Notes under the pieces: model-generated | What the model was told of the DNA's origin: nothing | Database searches by the model: none | Seen by the model: the letters and a program-made list of their open reading frames with translations, nothing else | Source of the DNA: RGIG5057 sp964371585 | Lineage (GTDB): Bacteria; Bacillota; Clostridia; TANB77; CAG-465 | Direction of reading: 5' to 3' | Assembly (NCBI GenBank): GCA_964371585.1 | Contig: CAYJMD010000002.1 | Coordinates: 142,964-206,963 of the forward strand | DNA: 64,000 nucleotides | Shown: piece by piece, positions 27,352 to 35,391 of the stretch | Numbering within the stretch: position 1 is the stretch's first letter | Layout: every line of letters begins with the position of its first letter | Position numbers and translations under genes: made by a program

Positions 27352-28017
27352 ATGATTAATATATTAATAATTGCTGCAATTATACTAGTAATTATACCTA
27401 GTATAATAATAATATTTAGTTCATTTATTGGACTAGCTCTAAGACTTACTTCTAATGAAAAATTTAAAGGTAAAAGTTTCATACTTCCATCCTTTTTACT
27501 ATTACTGACATTTATCGGTATATTAGTCAACTCTTACTTCATTGTTGATACTTATTCTGATGATGGGTTTTTAAATACAATGATGTTATTCATATTTAAA
27601 ACTGTAGATATCAGTATAATATTTTCAAGTGTACTTATACCTATAATTATAACTGTACTTTTTGTAGTTGTAATTAACTCTGCACTACTTATGACAGTTA
27701 ATATTGACTATACAAAACTTGAAAACTATATAAGTAAATTAAAAAATAAAATTAAATCTTCAATTAGATTGTTAATAAACAAAATAATGAAAAAAGAAAT
27801 TACTGAAGTTAAACAAACTCAAAATACAGAAATATCTTCAGAAACACAATCAGTACCTACAGTATTTGAACATAAACCTAAACTTAAAGTATATCAATCA
27901 ATACTTGCAAATATATTTATGCTATCACTTGTTATATTTTCTAGTGCAGCATTATTTGGAATTGGTTATGTACTTGCCGGAAATGTTATTATTGATATGT
28001 TATCTAGTGTTCTATAA
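27352..28017 (+). CDS. Multi-pass membrane protein of unknown function
   Basis: A 221-residue protein with four or five hydrophobic segments: one at the very N-terminus (ILIIAAIILVIIPSIIIIF), one near residue 45, one or two near 95-120, and one at the C-terminus (ILANIFMLSLVIFSSAALFG). Between them is a basic then acidic/polar cytoplasmic stretch of about 60 residues (KLKNKIKSSIRLLINKIMKK, then TEISSETQSVPT). No family is recognised. AAAGGTGAT precedes the ATG, and the gene lies 12 bp after the glycosyltransferase, so it is probably co-transcribed and may work with it at the membrane. Confidence 0.7.
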   Translation: MINILIIAAIILVIIPSIIIIFSSFIGLALRLTSNEKFKGKSFILPSFLLLLTFIGILVNSYFIVDTYSDDGFLNTMMLFIFKTVDISIIFSSVLIPIIITVLFVVVINSALLMTVNIDYTKLENYISKLKNKIKSSIRLLINKIMKKEITEVKQTQNTEISSETQSVPTVFEHKPKLKVYQSILANIFMLSLVIFSSAALFGIGYVLAGNVIIDMLSSVL

Positions 28018-28064
28018 TACTTATTCTATAATAAAAAGCTACATCTATTTTTAGATGTAGCTTT
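28010..28064 (+). repeat. 55-bp sequence duplicated on both sides of the N gap (left copy)
   Basis: The bases 28010-28064 are identical to 28165-28219. The two copies end and begin exactly at the gap. The repeat holds the last codons of the upstream gene and a terminator hairpin (28033-28064). This is what unmerged contig ends with a shared k-mer look like. Confidence 0.95.
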
Positions 28065-28164
28065 NNNNNNNNNNNNNNNNNNNNNNNNNNNNNNNNNNNN
28101 NNNNNNNNNNNNNNNNNNNNNNNNNNNNNNNNNNNNNNNNNNNNNNNNNNNNNNNNNNNNNNNN
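28065..28164. other. Assembly gap of exactly 100 N
   Basis: One hundred consecutive N, the conventional length for a scaffold gap of unknown size. Because the same 55 bp flank both sides, the true sequence is probably continuous with no missing bases. Confidence 0.98.
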
Positions 28165-28219
28165 TTCTATAATACTTATTCTATAATAAAAAGCTACATC
28201 TATTTTTAGATGTAGCTTT
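28165..28219 (+). repeat. 55-bp sequence duplicated on both sides of the N gap (right copy)
   Basis: Identical to 28010-28064. Here the hairpin is complete and runs on into the intergenic sequence before the AI-2E transporter gene. Confidence 0.95.
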
Positions 28220-28220
28220 T
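28189..28220. terminator. Bidirectional terminator between convergent genes
   Basis: AAAAGCTACATCTA pairs with TAGATGTAGCTTTT around a four-base loop, with A and T tracts on both sides. It is also present, cut off by the gap, at 28033-28064. It serves the membrane protein gene (plus) and the AI-2E-type transporter gene (minus). Confidence 0.85.
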
Positions 28221-28258
28221 ACTATTTTACTTTATAAATCTTTTTAATTTTATAATTA

Positions 28259-29431
28259 TTATTTTATTTCTTTATTTATTATTTCTTGTAATGCATCTGA
28301 TGTAAATTCTTTCTTTTTTGGAGTTTTTTTACTTGTATCTTTTTTATTCTTGTCCTCTTCTATCTCATAGTACGAAGCTTTGTTAAATTTATAGTTAAAT
28401 ATAATTTTACAAACAGCGAGTACTGGAACAACAATTATCATACCAAATATTCCAAGTAATATATTACCAACTAATAATCCTGAAAATACAAGTACTGGAT
28501 GCAAATCTACTGATTTAGCTACTATATTTGGTTGTAATATATTTGAATCTATAAGTTGTACTATAAGTAACAGTCCAAAAGTTAGTAACGCAAATAACGG
28601 ACCTCCAACTGTTAAAGCATATAATGCTATAATAAGTTCTGATAATAATGCTCCTATATATGGTATAAAATTTAATAATGTAATTAATATACCAAATACT
28701 ATTGCATAATCAAGACCTAATACCATACATACTATAGTTGTTAGTATACCAACTATAACACTATCAATAAATACACCTTTTATATATGAAAATATCAGTA
28801 CATCTATTTCTTTAATTAATTTATATCTTGCTTTATTTCTTTTACCATTAGAAAAGAAGTTTATAAAATTATCTTTTATATCTTCCATATCTTTAACTAA
28901 AAAGAATGATACTATTAAAACAGTAAATATTGCTATAATTGAATTAAATATACTTTGCAGTGTTGTAATAGAAAAATTAACTACATCATTAAAGTATTCA
29001 TTTATTATAGCCATACCGTCAAACTCTGGATTTATATTCATACTTTCTCCAAACCCAAGTGTTGTATCAATAATTTTATTTAAACTAACTACTATAGATT
29101 CATAGAGTTGTGGAAAATTATCAATAAGATTAGTTAACTGTTCTGTAAATACTGGTATTATCATAGCAATTACTACACCTATTATTGCATAAATTATCAT
29201 TAGTGCAAGCACTGCTGACCATTTTTTATCAAGCCCAAGCTTTCGTAGCTTAGTTGCTATAGGCATTGATATAAAACAAACTACTAGTCCTAAATATACT
29301 GGTATAAGTGCATCATTTATTTCTTTTAATGTACTTAAAATACCTAAATTTTGAAATACATAAAATAATACAATAATAACAGCTATATACATTATCTTAT
29401 TTAGGAACTTAAAATTAAACTCTGTTTTCAT
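28259..29431 (-). CDS. AI-2E family transporter (PF01594-type membrane protein)
   Basis: A 390-residue protein with about eight hydrophobic segments, including paired helices at residues 12-60, a long extracytoplasmic loop around 95-150, and the conserved family stretch FGILITLLNFIPYIGALLSE near 245 followed by DSNILQPNIVAKSVDLHPV near 298. Family members are annotated as autoinducer-2 exporters, but others are Na+/H+ antiporters, so the substrate is open. The C-terminal 35 residues are Lys-rich and cytoplasmic. GGGAGGG precedes the ATG. Confidence 0.88.
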   Translation of the reverse strand: MKTEFNFKFLNKIMYIAVIIVLFYVFQNLGILSTLKEINDALIPVYLGLVVCFISMPIATKLRKLGLDKKWSAVLALMIIYAIIGVVIAMIIPVFTEQLTNLIDNFPQLYESIVVSLNKIIDTTLGFGESMNINPEFDGMAIINEYFNDVVNFSITTLQSIFNSIIAIFTVLIVSFFLVKDMEDIKDNFINFFSNGKRNKARYKLIKEIDVLIFSYIKGVFIDSVIVGILTTIVCMVLGLDYAIVFGILITLLNFIPYIGALLSELIIALYALTVGGPLFALLTFGLLLIVQLIDSNILQPNIVAKSVDLHPVLVFSGLLVGNILLGIFGMIIVVPVLAVCKIIFNYKFNKASYYEIEEDKNKKDTSKKTPKKKEFTSDALQEIINKEIK

Positions 29432-29469
29432 TTTACCCTCCCATAACTTAAAGTTATTTTTACTCTTTC

Positions 29470-29498
29470 ATTATATCATAATAATAAAATTAAATCTA
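29470..29498 (-). promoter_or_regulatory. Probable promoter of the AI-2E-type transporter gene
   Basis: Extended -10 TGATATAAT on the minus strand (29470-29475 for the hexamer) with a weak -35 (TAGATT) at 17 bases. Confidence 0.55.
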
Positions 29499-29631
29499 GT
29501 TATATACTAATAGTTATCCATTATTTTACATTTTTCGTGTTATATACAATCCTATCTGCCTATTTTTAAAGTATATTGTAATATATCACATATTACTATT
29601 ATTTTAATACATACTAAATAATATATTTTAA

Positions 29632-29640
29632 GAGTGCTAA
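29632..29640 (+). promoter_or_regulatory. CIRCE half-site upstream of the clpE-like gene
   Basis: A perfect GAGTGCTAA, the right arm of CIRCE, 25 bp before the -35 box of the ClpE-like gene. The position where the left arm should be has only about two of nine matching bases. The rest of the roughly 300-bp divergent region (29432-29739) shows only the two promoters; I see no CtsR operator in it. Confidence 0.35.
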
Positions 29641-29665
29641 ATTTAGTAAAGCCTAGCATAAATCC

Positions 29666-29694
29666 TTGCACTTTAATGTATGCCGTGATATACT
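29666..29694 (+). promoter_or_regulatory. Sigma-A promoter of the clpE-like gene
   Basis: TTGCAC (29666-29671), a 17-base spacer and TATACT (29689-29694), about 45 bp before the ATG. Confidence 0.8.
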
Positions 29695-29739
29695 AAAGTA
29701 TAAAGTATTATTAAAAAATAAATTTAGGAGGAATATATT

Positions 29740-32013
29740 ATGTTATGTTCAGTTTGTAATAAAAATGTAGCTGTAATATTTGTAAATAAAGAAGGTACAA
29801 GAAATGGATATTGTCTTGATTGTGCTAAAGAAAAAGGAATAGATCCAATGCAAGCTATGATGGACCAATTATCTTCATCTAATAGCTCATTTGATATGTC
29901 TAATCTAACAGAACAGTTAGATAAATTTATGAGTAACTTAGATCCAGACCAACTTGAAGCTCTTCAAAGTAGCCCATTTGCTTCATTCTCAGTAAATCCA
30001 GAAAATGGTAATGTTAATTTAAATGAAGAAGAACTAAATGAAAGAATAACTAAAAAAACAGTTAAAGAGAAAAAGAAAAAACAGCTTTCTTTAGATATAT
30101 ATGGAGTAAATTTAACTCAAAAAGCAAAATTAAATGAACTTGATAAAGTTATTGGTAGAGATAAAGAATTAGATAGAGTTATCCAAATATTAAATAGAAG
30201 AACTAAAAACAATCCTGCCCTTATCGGAGAACCTGGTGTTGGTAAAACTGCTCTTGTTTCTGCACTTGCTATTAAAATAGCTGATGGCTCTGTTCCAGCT
30301 AAACTTCAAGATAAGCAAGTTTACCTACTCGATATGACTTCTCTTGTTGCTGGTACACAATTTAGAGGACAATTTGAATCTAGAGTTAAAACTATTATTG
30401 AAGAATGTAGAGAAAATAAAAATATAATTTTAGCTATTGATGAAGTTCATAGTATTGTTGGTGGTCAAGAACATGATAATTCTATGAATGCTGCAAATAT
30501 GCTTAAACCTGCACTTGCAAATGGCTATGTTCAACTTATAGGTGCAACAACATTAAAAGAATATAGAAAATACATAGAAAAAGATACTGCTCTTGAAAGA
30601 AGATTCCAAAGTGTTATGATTGATGAACCTACTGAAAAAGATGCGGTTAAAATATTAAAAGGTATAAAAAAATACTATGAAGATTATCATAAAGTATTAA
30701 TTCCAGATACTACAGTTGAAAAAGCTGTTGAGCTGTCTGTTAAATACATACATGATAGATTTCTACCAGATAAGGCTATTGACCTACTTGATGAAGCCGC
30801 TTCAAGAGTTAACTTAGATAATAATATTTTAGCTGAAGCTACTAAATTATCATTTAAAATAGCTGCTCTAGAAAAAAAATTAAAAGAGTATGAAGAGGAA
30901 ACTGTAAATGATTCTACAAATGAACTTGAAGAACATTATGAAAAAGTTGCTACTTTAAAAGCAGAAATATCTCGTTATCAAGATGAGCTTGATATATTAA
31001 ATGATAATCTAAAACCACATAAAGTTACTGAAGATCATCTAGCTCAAGTTATTGAACTTTGGACAAAAATACCAGTTGCTAGAATAACTACTAGCTCTAA
31101 ACAAAAAATCTTAAACTTAGAAAATAATCTTAAGAAAAAAATTATTGGCCAAGATAAAGCTATAAAAGAAATAACAAATGCAATTATGAGAAAAAAAGCA
31201 GGAATCCAAAATATTATTAAGCCTCCTTCATTTATATTTGTTGGACCTACAGGTGTTGGTAAAACTGCTCTTGTTAAAGCACTTGCATATGAACTATTTG
31301 ATAATGAAAATCAAGTTATTAAACTAGATATGTCTGAATATTCTGAGTCTCATAGTACATCTAAATTAATAGGTTCTCCTCCAGGATATGTAGGATACGA
31401 TGAAGCTGGTCAATTAACAGAAAAAGTAAGAAGAAATCCTTATTCAATTATATTATTTGATGAAATAGAAAAAGCTCATTCTAGTATATACAATGTACTA
31501 CTTCAAATATTAGATGAAGGTAAACTTACTGATTCACAAGGTAAATCAGTATCATTTAAACATACAATAATTATAATGACTTCAAATTTAGGTACTAATT
31601 TTAAAAATGATTCTTATGGATTTAACACTTCTGAATCTGAAGCTAAAATTCTTACTTCAAAAATTAATGATAGTTTAAAAGACTTCTTTACTCCAGAATT
31701 TTTAAATAGGATTGATGAAATTATATCATTTAACAAATTAAATAAAGATAATATTATTGAAATAACTAATATTATGATTAATGATTTTCTAAAAGAAACT
31801 TCAAAAAAAGGATATATGTTTAAAGTTACTAATGATGTATCTTCTTTTGTAGCAAATGTTGGATATAGTCCTAGATTTGGAGCAAGAGAATTAAGACGTG
31901 CAATCCAAAGATATATTGAAGACTTTATAGCTCTTAAAGCAATAAAAGATGAAATTAAAATAAAAAAAGAATATACAATTGATATAAAAGATAATGAAAT
32001 AACACTTGTATAA
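29740..32013 (+). CDS. clpE: ClpE-like AAA+ unfoldase with N-terminal zinc finger
   Basis: A 757-residue class I Clp ATPase that would unfold proteins and feed them to ClpP or remodel them. The N-terminus has a four-cysteine zinc finger (CSVCNKN and CLDCAKEKG, residues 3-29), as in ClpE, instead of the usual double Clp_N repeat. AAA domain 1 has Walker A GEPGVGKT near residue 161 and IILAIDEVHSIVGGQ; a short coiled M domain lies around 370-430; AAA domain 2 has GPTGVGKT near 506, FDEIEKAHSSIYNVLLQILDEG and the sensor region PEFLNRIDEII. A ClpP-type IGF loop is not obvious. GGAGG precedes the ATG. Confidence 0.88.
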   Translation: MLCSVCNKNVAVIFVNKEGTRNGYCLDCAKEKGIDPMQAMMDQLSSSNSSFDMSNLTEQLDKFMSNLDPDQLEALQSSPFASFSVNPENGNVNLNEEELNERITKKTVKEKKKKQLSLDIYGVNLTQKAKLNELDKVIGRDKELDRVIQILNRRTKNNPALIGEPGVGKTALVSALAIKIADGSVPAKLQDKQVYLLDMTSLVAGTQFRGQFESRVKTIIEECRENKNIILAIDEVHSIVGGQEHDNSMNAANMLKPALANGYVQLIGATTLKEYRKYIEKDTALERRFQSVMIDEPTEKDAVKILKGIKKYYEDYHKVLIPDTTVEKAVELSVKYIHDRFLPDKAIDLLDEAASRVNLDNNILAEATKLSFKIAALEKKLKEYEEETVNDSTNELEEHYEKVATLKAEISRYQDELDILNDNLKPHKVTEDHLAQVIELWTKIPVARITTSSKQKILNLENNLKKKIIGQDKAIKEITNAIMRKKAGIQNIIKPPSFIFVGPTGVGKTALVKALAYELFDNENQVIKLDMSEYSESHSTSKLIGSPPGYVGYDEAGQLTEKVRRNPYSIILFDEIEKAHSSIYNVLLQILDEGKLTDSQGKSVSFKHTIIIMTSNLGTNFKNDSYGFNTSESEAKILTSKINDSLKDFFTPEFLNRIDEIISFNKLNKDNIIEITNIMINDFLKETSKKGYMFKVTNDVSSFVANVGYSPRFGARELRRAIQRYIEDFIALKAIKDEIKIKKEYTIDIKDNEITLV

Positions 32014-32035
32014 AACAATAAACTATATAAAAAAT

Positions 32036-32065
32036 AAACTAGAGAATTTAATTATTCTCTAGTTT
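32036..32065. terminator. Bidirectional terminator between clpE and rubrerythrin
   Basis: AAACTAGAGAAT at 32036-32047 pairs with ATTCTCTAGTTT at 32054-32065 around a six-base loop, with T tract on the plus side and A tract on the other. Confidence 0.87.
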
Positions 32066-32070
32066 TTATT

Positions 32071-32610
32071 TTAGTAATTTTTTGATTCAATTTCAAAGTA
32101 TGATTGTGGGTGAATACAAACTGGACATACAGCTGGAGCTTTTGTAGCAGTGTGGATATGTCCACAATTTCTACATTTCCATACATAAGTACCATCTTTT
32201 TCAAATACTTTACCTTCTTCTAAATTTTTAAGTAAAGCATTATATCTAGCTTCATGTTCTTTTTCAATTTTACCAACAGCTTCAAATGCAAAAGCAAGTT
32301 TAGCAAAACCTTCTTCTTTTGCTTCTTTAGCAAATTTGTCATACATGTCTGTCCATTCAAAATTTTCTCCTGCCGCTGCATCTTTTAAATTTTCAGCAGT
32401 TGTAGGTACTGTATCTCCATGTAATGCTTTAAACCACATTTTGGCATGTTCTTTTTCATTATCAGCAGTTTCTGTAAATATTGCTGCAATTTGTTCATAC
32501 CCTTCTTTTTTTGCTTGAGAAGCATAGTATGTATATTTATTTCTTGCTTGTGATTCACCAGCAAACGCAGCCATTAAATTAGCTTCTGTTTTTGTTCCTT
32601 TTAAATCCAT
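32071..32610 (-). CDS. Rubrerythrin
   Basis: Rubrerythrin reduces hydrogen peroxide in anaerobes through a diiron site and a rubredoxin-type FeS4 centre. The 179-residue protein has the ferritin-like four-helix domain with iron ligands in the E-x6-Y pattern (FAGESQARNKYTYYA near residue 15), TADNEKEHAKMW near 50 and KIEKEHEARY near 115. The C-terminal rubredoxin domain contains WKCRNCGHIH and APAVCPVCIHPQSYFE. The start is the ATG at 32610, with AGGA about nine bases upstream; the ATG at 32619 overlaps that site. It has its own promoter and terminator, which fits an independently regulated oxidative-stress gene. Confidence 0.95.
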   Translation of the reverse strand: MDLKGTKTEANLMAAFAGESQARNKYTYYASQAKKEGYEQIAAIFTETADNEKEHAKMWFKALHGDTVPTTAENLKDAAAGENFEWTDMYDKFAKEAKEEGFAKLAFAFEAVGKIEKEHEARYNALLKNLEEGKVFEKDGTYVWKCRNCGHIHTATKAPAVCPVCIHPQSYFEIESKNY

Positions 32611-32655
32611 TTTCAACATCCTTTCTTTATATCAGTATTATATTAATACAAGATT

Positions 32656-32684
32656 ATTATATCATTTTTAACTTATATAGTCAA
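32656..32684 (-). promoter_or_regulatory. Sigma-A promoter of the rubrerythrin gene
   Basis: TTGACT (plus-strand AGTCAA at 32679-32684), 17-base spacer, TATAAT (32656-32661) in the extended form TGATATAAT. No PerR-like operator was recognised. Confidence 0.8.
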
Positions 32685-32755
32685 GTATAACCAATATGTT
32701 AGTATTACATAATACATTTTATTCCAAAATTTTAGCAATCAATATTTACATACTA

Positions 32756-32787
32756 AAAGCTACTAAACAATTTTGTTTAGTAGCTTT
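32756..32787 (-). terminator. Intrinsic terminator of the 32792-33379 gene
   Basis: AAAGCTACTAAAC at 32756-32768 pairs perfectly with GTTTAGTAGCTTT at 32775-32787, directly behind the stop codon. Confidence 0.87.
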
Positions 32788-32791
32788 ATTT

Positions 32792-33379
32792 TTAGAATTT
32801 TTTTGCACTTGTAATAACAGGTCCTCCTACTCTTCTGTAATTAGTAGAAGCTCTTTTAAGTTGTGATGAATTAAAGCATGCAATTGACACTGGTATTTTT
32901 TGACTTAAAAAAGGTGTGTTTTCAATAACTGATTTTAAAAATTCCCACTCTGATTTTTTTTCTGCTAAAGTACTGCACTTTTTAAACAAAAAACCATATG
33001 CTTTCCTGGAAAGAAAATATTTCTCTTCAGAAAGGTTTGGGTTGTTATTTATTATACTTCTTAAAGTCACAATAATATCAAGCGATTTCATTTCCCACAC
33101 ACTTTGGATTTTTTTTCTAAACAAGTCAATATCCTTGTCATATAAATCTCTAAAATATGCGTTGATTTTAGTGTTTAAATTTCGAATATCACGAATATCT
33201 AGCGTGTATAAAGATCTTTCTAAATAAGTTTCTGCATTTTCATTATGATAAAATGTAAGAACTTCTATTAAATCTTTTTTACCTTCTAAGATAGTAGGAA
33301 TATCCTTTACTCTATCTTTAGAATTACTTCCTCCATATTTTTTTTGAAAAAAAACAATTGTCTTCGCTCTAGCCTTCAT
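32792..33379 (-). CDS. Unknown protein, paralogue of 33534-34091
   Basis: A 195-residue soluble, basic protein with no signal or membrane segment. It shares three blocks with the next gene: KKYGGSNSKDR near residue 13, RSIINNNPNLS near 107 and EWEFLKSVIENTPFLSQ near 145. Between them are variable, Lys- and Glu-rich, mostly helical stretches. The C-terminus is Arg/Lys-rich (LKRASTNYRRVGGPVITSAK). AAGGAGG precedes the ATG, and the gene has its own strong promoter and terminator. I recognise no family; the pair looks like a lineage-specific duplication. Confidence 0.7.
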   Translation of the reverse strand: MKARAKTIVFFQKKYGGSNSKDRVKDIPTILEGKKDLIEVLTFYHNENAETYLERSLYTLDIRDIRNLNTKINAYFRDLYDKDIDLFRKKIQSVWEMKSLDIIVTLRSIINNNPNLSEEKYFLSRKAYGFLFKKCSTLAEKKSEWEFLKSVIENTPFLSQKIPVSIACFNSSQLKRASTNYRRVGGPVITSAKKF

Positions 33380-33433
33380 AATTTTGGCCTCCTTAATTAA
33401 TTTAGCACTAATATATTATATTATTACAAAATT

Positions 33434-33462
33434 ATTATATCATTTTTTGTCATATATGTCAA
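33434..33462 (-). promoter_or_regulatory. Sigma-A promoter of the 32792-33379 gene
   Basis: Perfect TTGACA (plus-strand TGTCAA at 33457-33462), 17-base spacer and TATAAT (33434-33439) in the extended form TGATATAAT. Confidence 0.82.
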
Positions 33463-33480
33463 ATAGAAAATATAAAAAAT

Positions 33481-33522
33481 AACCCTTTCTTGTTAAACAT
33501 TTGTCTACCAAGAAAAGGATTT
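33481..33522 (-). terminator. Probable terminator of the 33534-34091 gene
   Basis: AACCCTTTCTTG pairs imperfectly with CAAGAAAAGGATT (33481-33522, one bulge and one mismatch); on the minus strand it is followed by a long T-rich tract. Confidence 0.65.
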
Positions 33523-33533
33523 TAAATTATAAT

Positions 33534-34091
33534 TTATTGTTTGTTTCTAATGTAATATTTAGGCATACCATAATCTCTATTTGAAAGATTTTTAATGCTA
33601 TTTTCACAAGCTTCTAATAATTCAGGTGTATTTTCGATAACAAATTTTAAAAATTTAAATTCTACTTTAACCTTTTTAACTGGTCTAGTCACAGATCCTT
33701 TAATATATCCTCTTGCCGGAGCTTGCTTAACATATAAATCAAACTCAAGTTTAGGATTATTATTAATAGTACTTTTTATAATACGTATTAATGAAAGCTT
33801 AGAACATTTTTTTATTCTATCAAATTCAGTTTTAAAAGTTTCTGTTAGTACATATTCATCGTCTTTTTCATCTAATAATCTTTCTAAATATTCAAATATA
33901 TGAGTATTTAATACACTTTCACTTTTTATTCCTAAAAGCTCTTGTGCTGCTGTTACATAATCACCTTGACAATCATAATTGCATTCTTTATTGTACAATG
34001 AACATACAACATCAAATGTTAATTTACCATCTTGCTTACCACCATAATATCTTTTCCGAAGCTCTACTAATTTTTCAAAATCTAGTTCCAT
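33534..34091 (-). CDS. Unknown protein, paralogue of 32792-33379
   Basis: A 185-residue soluble protein. The shared blocks are RKRYYGGKQDGK near residue 12, KSTINNNPKLE near 105 and EFKFLKFVIENTPELLE near 143. Unlike its paralogue it has several cysteines in the first third (NKECNYDCQGDYV). The C-terminus is basic (RDYGMPKYYIRNKQ). AAGGAG precedes the ATG. It is monocistronic, with its own promoter and terminator, and lies immediately downstream of the spoIIIA operon. No function is assignable from sequence. Confidence 0.7.
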   Translation of the reverse strand: MELDFEKLVELRKRYYGGKQDGKLTFDVVCSLYNKECNYDCQGDYVTAAQELLGIKSESVLNTHIFEYLERLLDEKDDEYVLTETFKTEFDRIKKCSKLSLIRIIKSTINNNPKLEFDLYVKQAPARGYIKGSVTRPVKKVKVEFKFLKFVIENTPELLEACENSIKNLSNRDYGMPKYYIRNKQ

Positions 34092-34138
34092 ACTTATCTC
34101 CTTATTAAAGTTTTATATTTAGCTTTATACAGGACTTT

Positions 34139-34167
34139 ATTATATCATTTTACATAATAAAAATCAA
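34139..34167 (-). promoter_or_regulatory. Sigma-A promoter of the 33534-34091 gene
   Basis: TTGATT (plus-strand AATCAA at 34162-34167), 17-base spacer and TATAAT (34139-34144) in the extended form TGATATAAT. The -10 region closely matches those of the paralogue and of rubrerythrin. Confidence 0.8.
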
Positions 34168-34172
34168 GTGTT

Positions 34173-34832
34173 TTATTTTTCTATGGTTACAGTAACTTTA
34201 TCAGCAGAAACTGAAAATCTATCAACTATTAAGCTTGTTATTTTTGCTATATCACTACTATCTATTTCATCACTACTTTTAATTACCACATTATAATTAC
34301 CACTACTTGGTATTATAACTACATTGTCTATACCTTCTGATCTAATAATATTTTCTACCATTTTTATTAGATTTTTATTTGTTAATAAGTCATCTAGCTT
34401 CTTTTGATATTCATTTACCATATCTACTGATGTTTGCTCACTTTCAATTATATCTCTATAACTTTCACTTAGCTCTGAAAACATATTATCTCTATCATAT
34501 TTAAATACCGCTATTGTTTCAGATTCATTATTAATAGTTATAATATCATCTGTAGACGTAGTTTCATTTGCTTTTTCGTAATTAAATACAGCTTCATTTT
34601 CATAAATATCTACTTCTTCATAGATATTTATATCTGATAATGATGTGTCTTTTCCATTAACATATATAGTTTGACCCAAATTTTCCTCTCGCTCTGGATT
34701 GTACTCATAATTTATATAACTTGCTATTACAAACATTAGCATTAAAGATACAAATGCAATTTTACTCTTGTTTAAGTATACACCAATTTTTTTTAAAGCC
34801 TCTTTAATATTGTTATCTTTAATATTTTTCAT
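34173..34832 (-). CDS. spoIIIAH: Stage III sporulation protein AH
   Basis: SpoIIIAH sits in the mother-cell membrane around the forespore and binds forespore SpoIIQ, forming part of the channel that keeps the forespore active. The 219-residue protein has one membrane segment (KSKIAFVSLMLMFVIASYI, residues 23-41), a variable acidic linker, and a conserved C-terminal ring-building domain with the coiled stretch ESYRDIIESEQTSVDMVNEY and the late motif SSDIAKITSLIVDRFSVSADKVTVT. The start follows GAGGTG and lies 3 bp after spoIIIAG. It is the last gene of the operon. Good identification by domain layout and context. Confidence 0.9.
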   Translation of the reverse strand: MKNIKDNNIKEALKKIGVYLNKSKIAFVSLMLMFVIASYINYEYNPEREENLGQTIYVNGKDTSLSDINIYEEVDIYENEAVFNYEKANETTSTDDIITINNESETIAVFKYDRDNMFSELSESYRDIIESEQTSVDMVNEYQKKLDDLLTNKNLIKMVENIIRSEGIDNVVIIPSSGNYNVVIKSSDEIDSSDIAKITSLIVDRFSVSADKVTVTIEK

Positions 34833-34835
34833 ATA

Positions 34836-35390
34836 TTATTCACCTCTTTCAAATATTTGTACTTTGTATGAAGGAATATCTGTTAAATATGCTATAGCCT
34901 CTGTTATATCTGATTTAACATTGATATTTGAAGCTCCTGTAGCAACTACAATAACCCCCTCTACTTCTGGCATATATATAGTTTCAACTAAAACATCTTT
35001 ATTACTCTGACCTTCATTATATACAACTTCTTTTTCAGTTACTTTTCCACTTTCCGTTTCTTCTTCTTTAGTATTATATATAGGTACAATTGTCTCATTA
35101 TTACTAAAAGTAATCATAACAGAAGCATCTTTAATACCTTCTATCTGGTTTAGTATTGATGTTAAATTATTCTCAACTTCTTTATAATAACTTATACTTG
35201 TGCTCTCTTCTTTAACATTATTTACCTGTTCTTCACCATTTAATGTTGCCGTTACACTTTGTATATCCGAATCATTAAATATGAGTGAAAATGACACGAA
35301 AAGAATAATTAATAAAATTAATAAATATATTAATTTTTCCTTAGATTTATCTTTTTTTATGTTTTTTAAAGTTTCTAAATAATTCCCCAT
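34836..35390 (-). CDS. spoIIIAG: Stage III sporulation protein AG
   Basis: SpoIIIAG forms a large ring in the intermembrane space of the SpoIIIA-SpoIIQ channel. The 184-residue protein has an N-terminal membrane helix (KLIYLLILLIILFVSFSLIF, residues 19-38) and an exported domain with the typical YYKEVENNLTSILNQIEGI, DASVMITFSN and, near the end, YMPEVEGVIVVATGASN followed by DITEAIAYLTDIPSYKVQIF. The beta-insert between the halves is rich in Glu and Thr, as in the family. It starts 1 bp after spoIIIAF stops, so translation is coupled. Confidence 0.92.
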   Translation of the reverse strand: MGNYLETLKNIKKDKSKEKLIYLLILLIILFVSFSLIFNDSDIQSVTATLNGEEQVNNVKEESTSISYYKEVENNLTSILNQIEGIKDASVMITFSNNETIVPIYNTKEEETESGKVTEKEVVYNEGQSNKDVLVETIYMPEVEGVIVVATGASNINVKSDITEAIAYLTDIPSYKVQIFERGE

Positions 35391-35391
35391 A

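Noticed and set aside
28065..28164. A gene lost in the N gap
   Set aside because: Both flanks carry the same 55 bp including one terminator, so an unmerged overlap explains the gap without missing sequence.
29432..29739. CtsR operator before the clpE-like gene
   Set aside because: I looked for the tandem GGTCAAA heptads of CtsR sites and found none in the divergent region.
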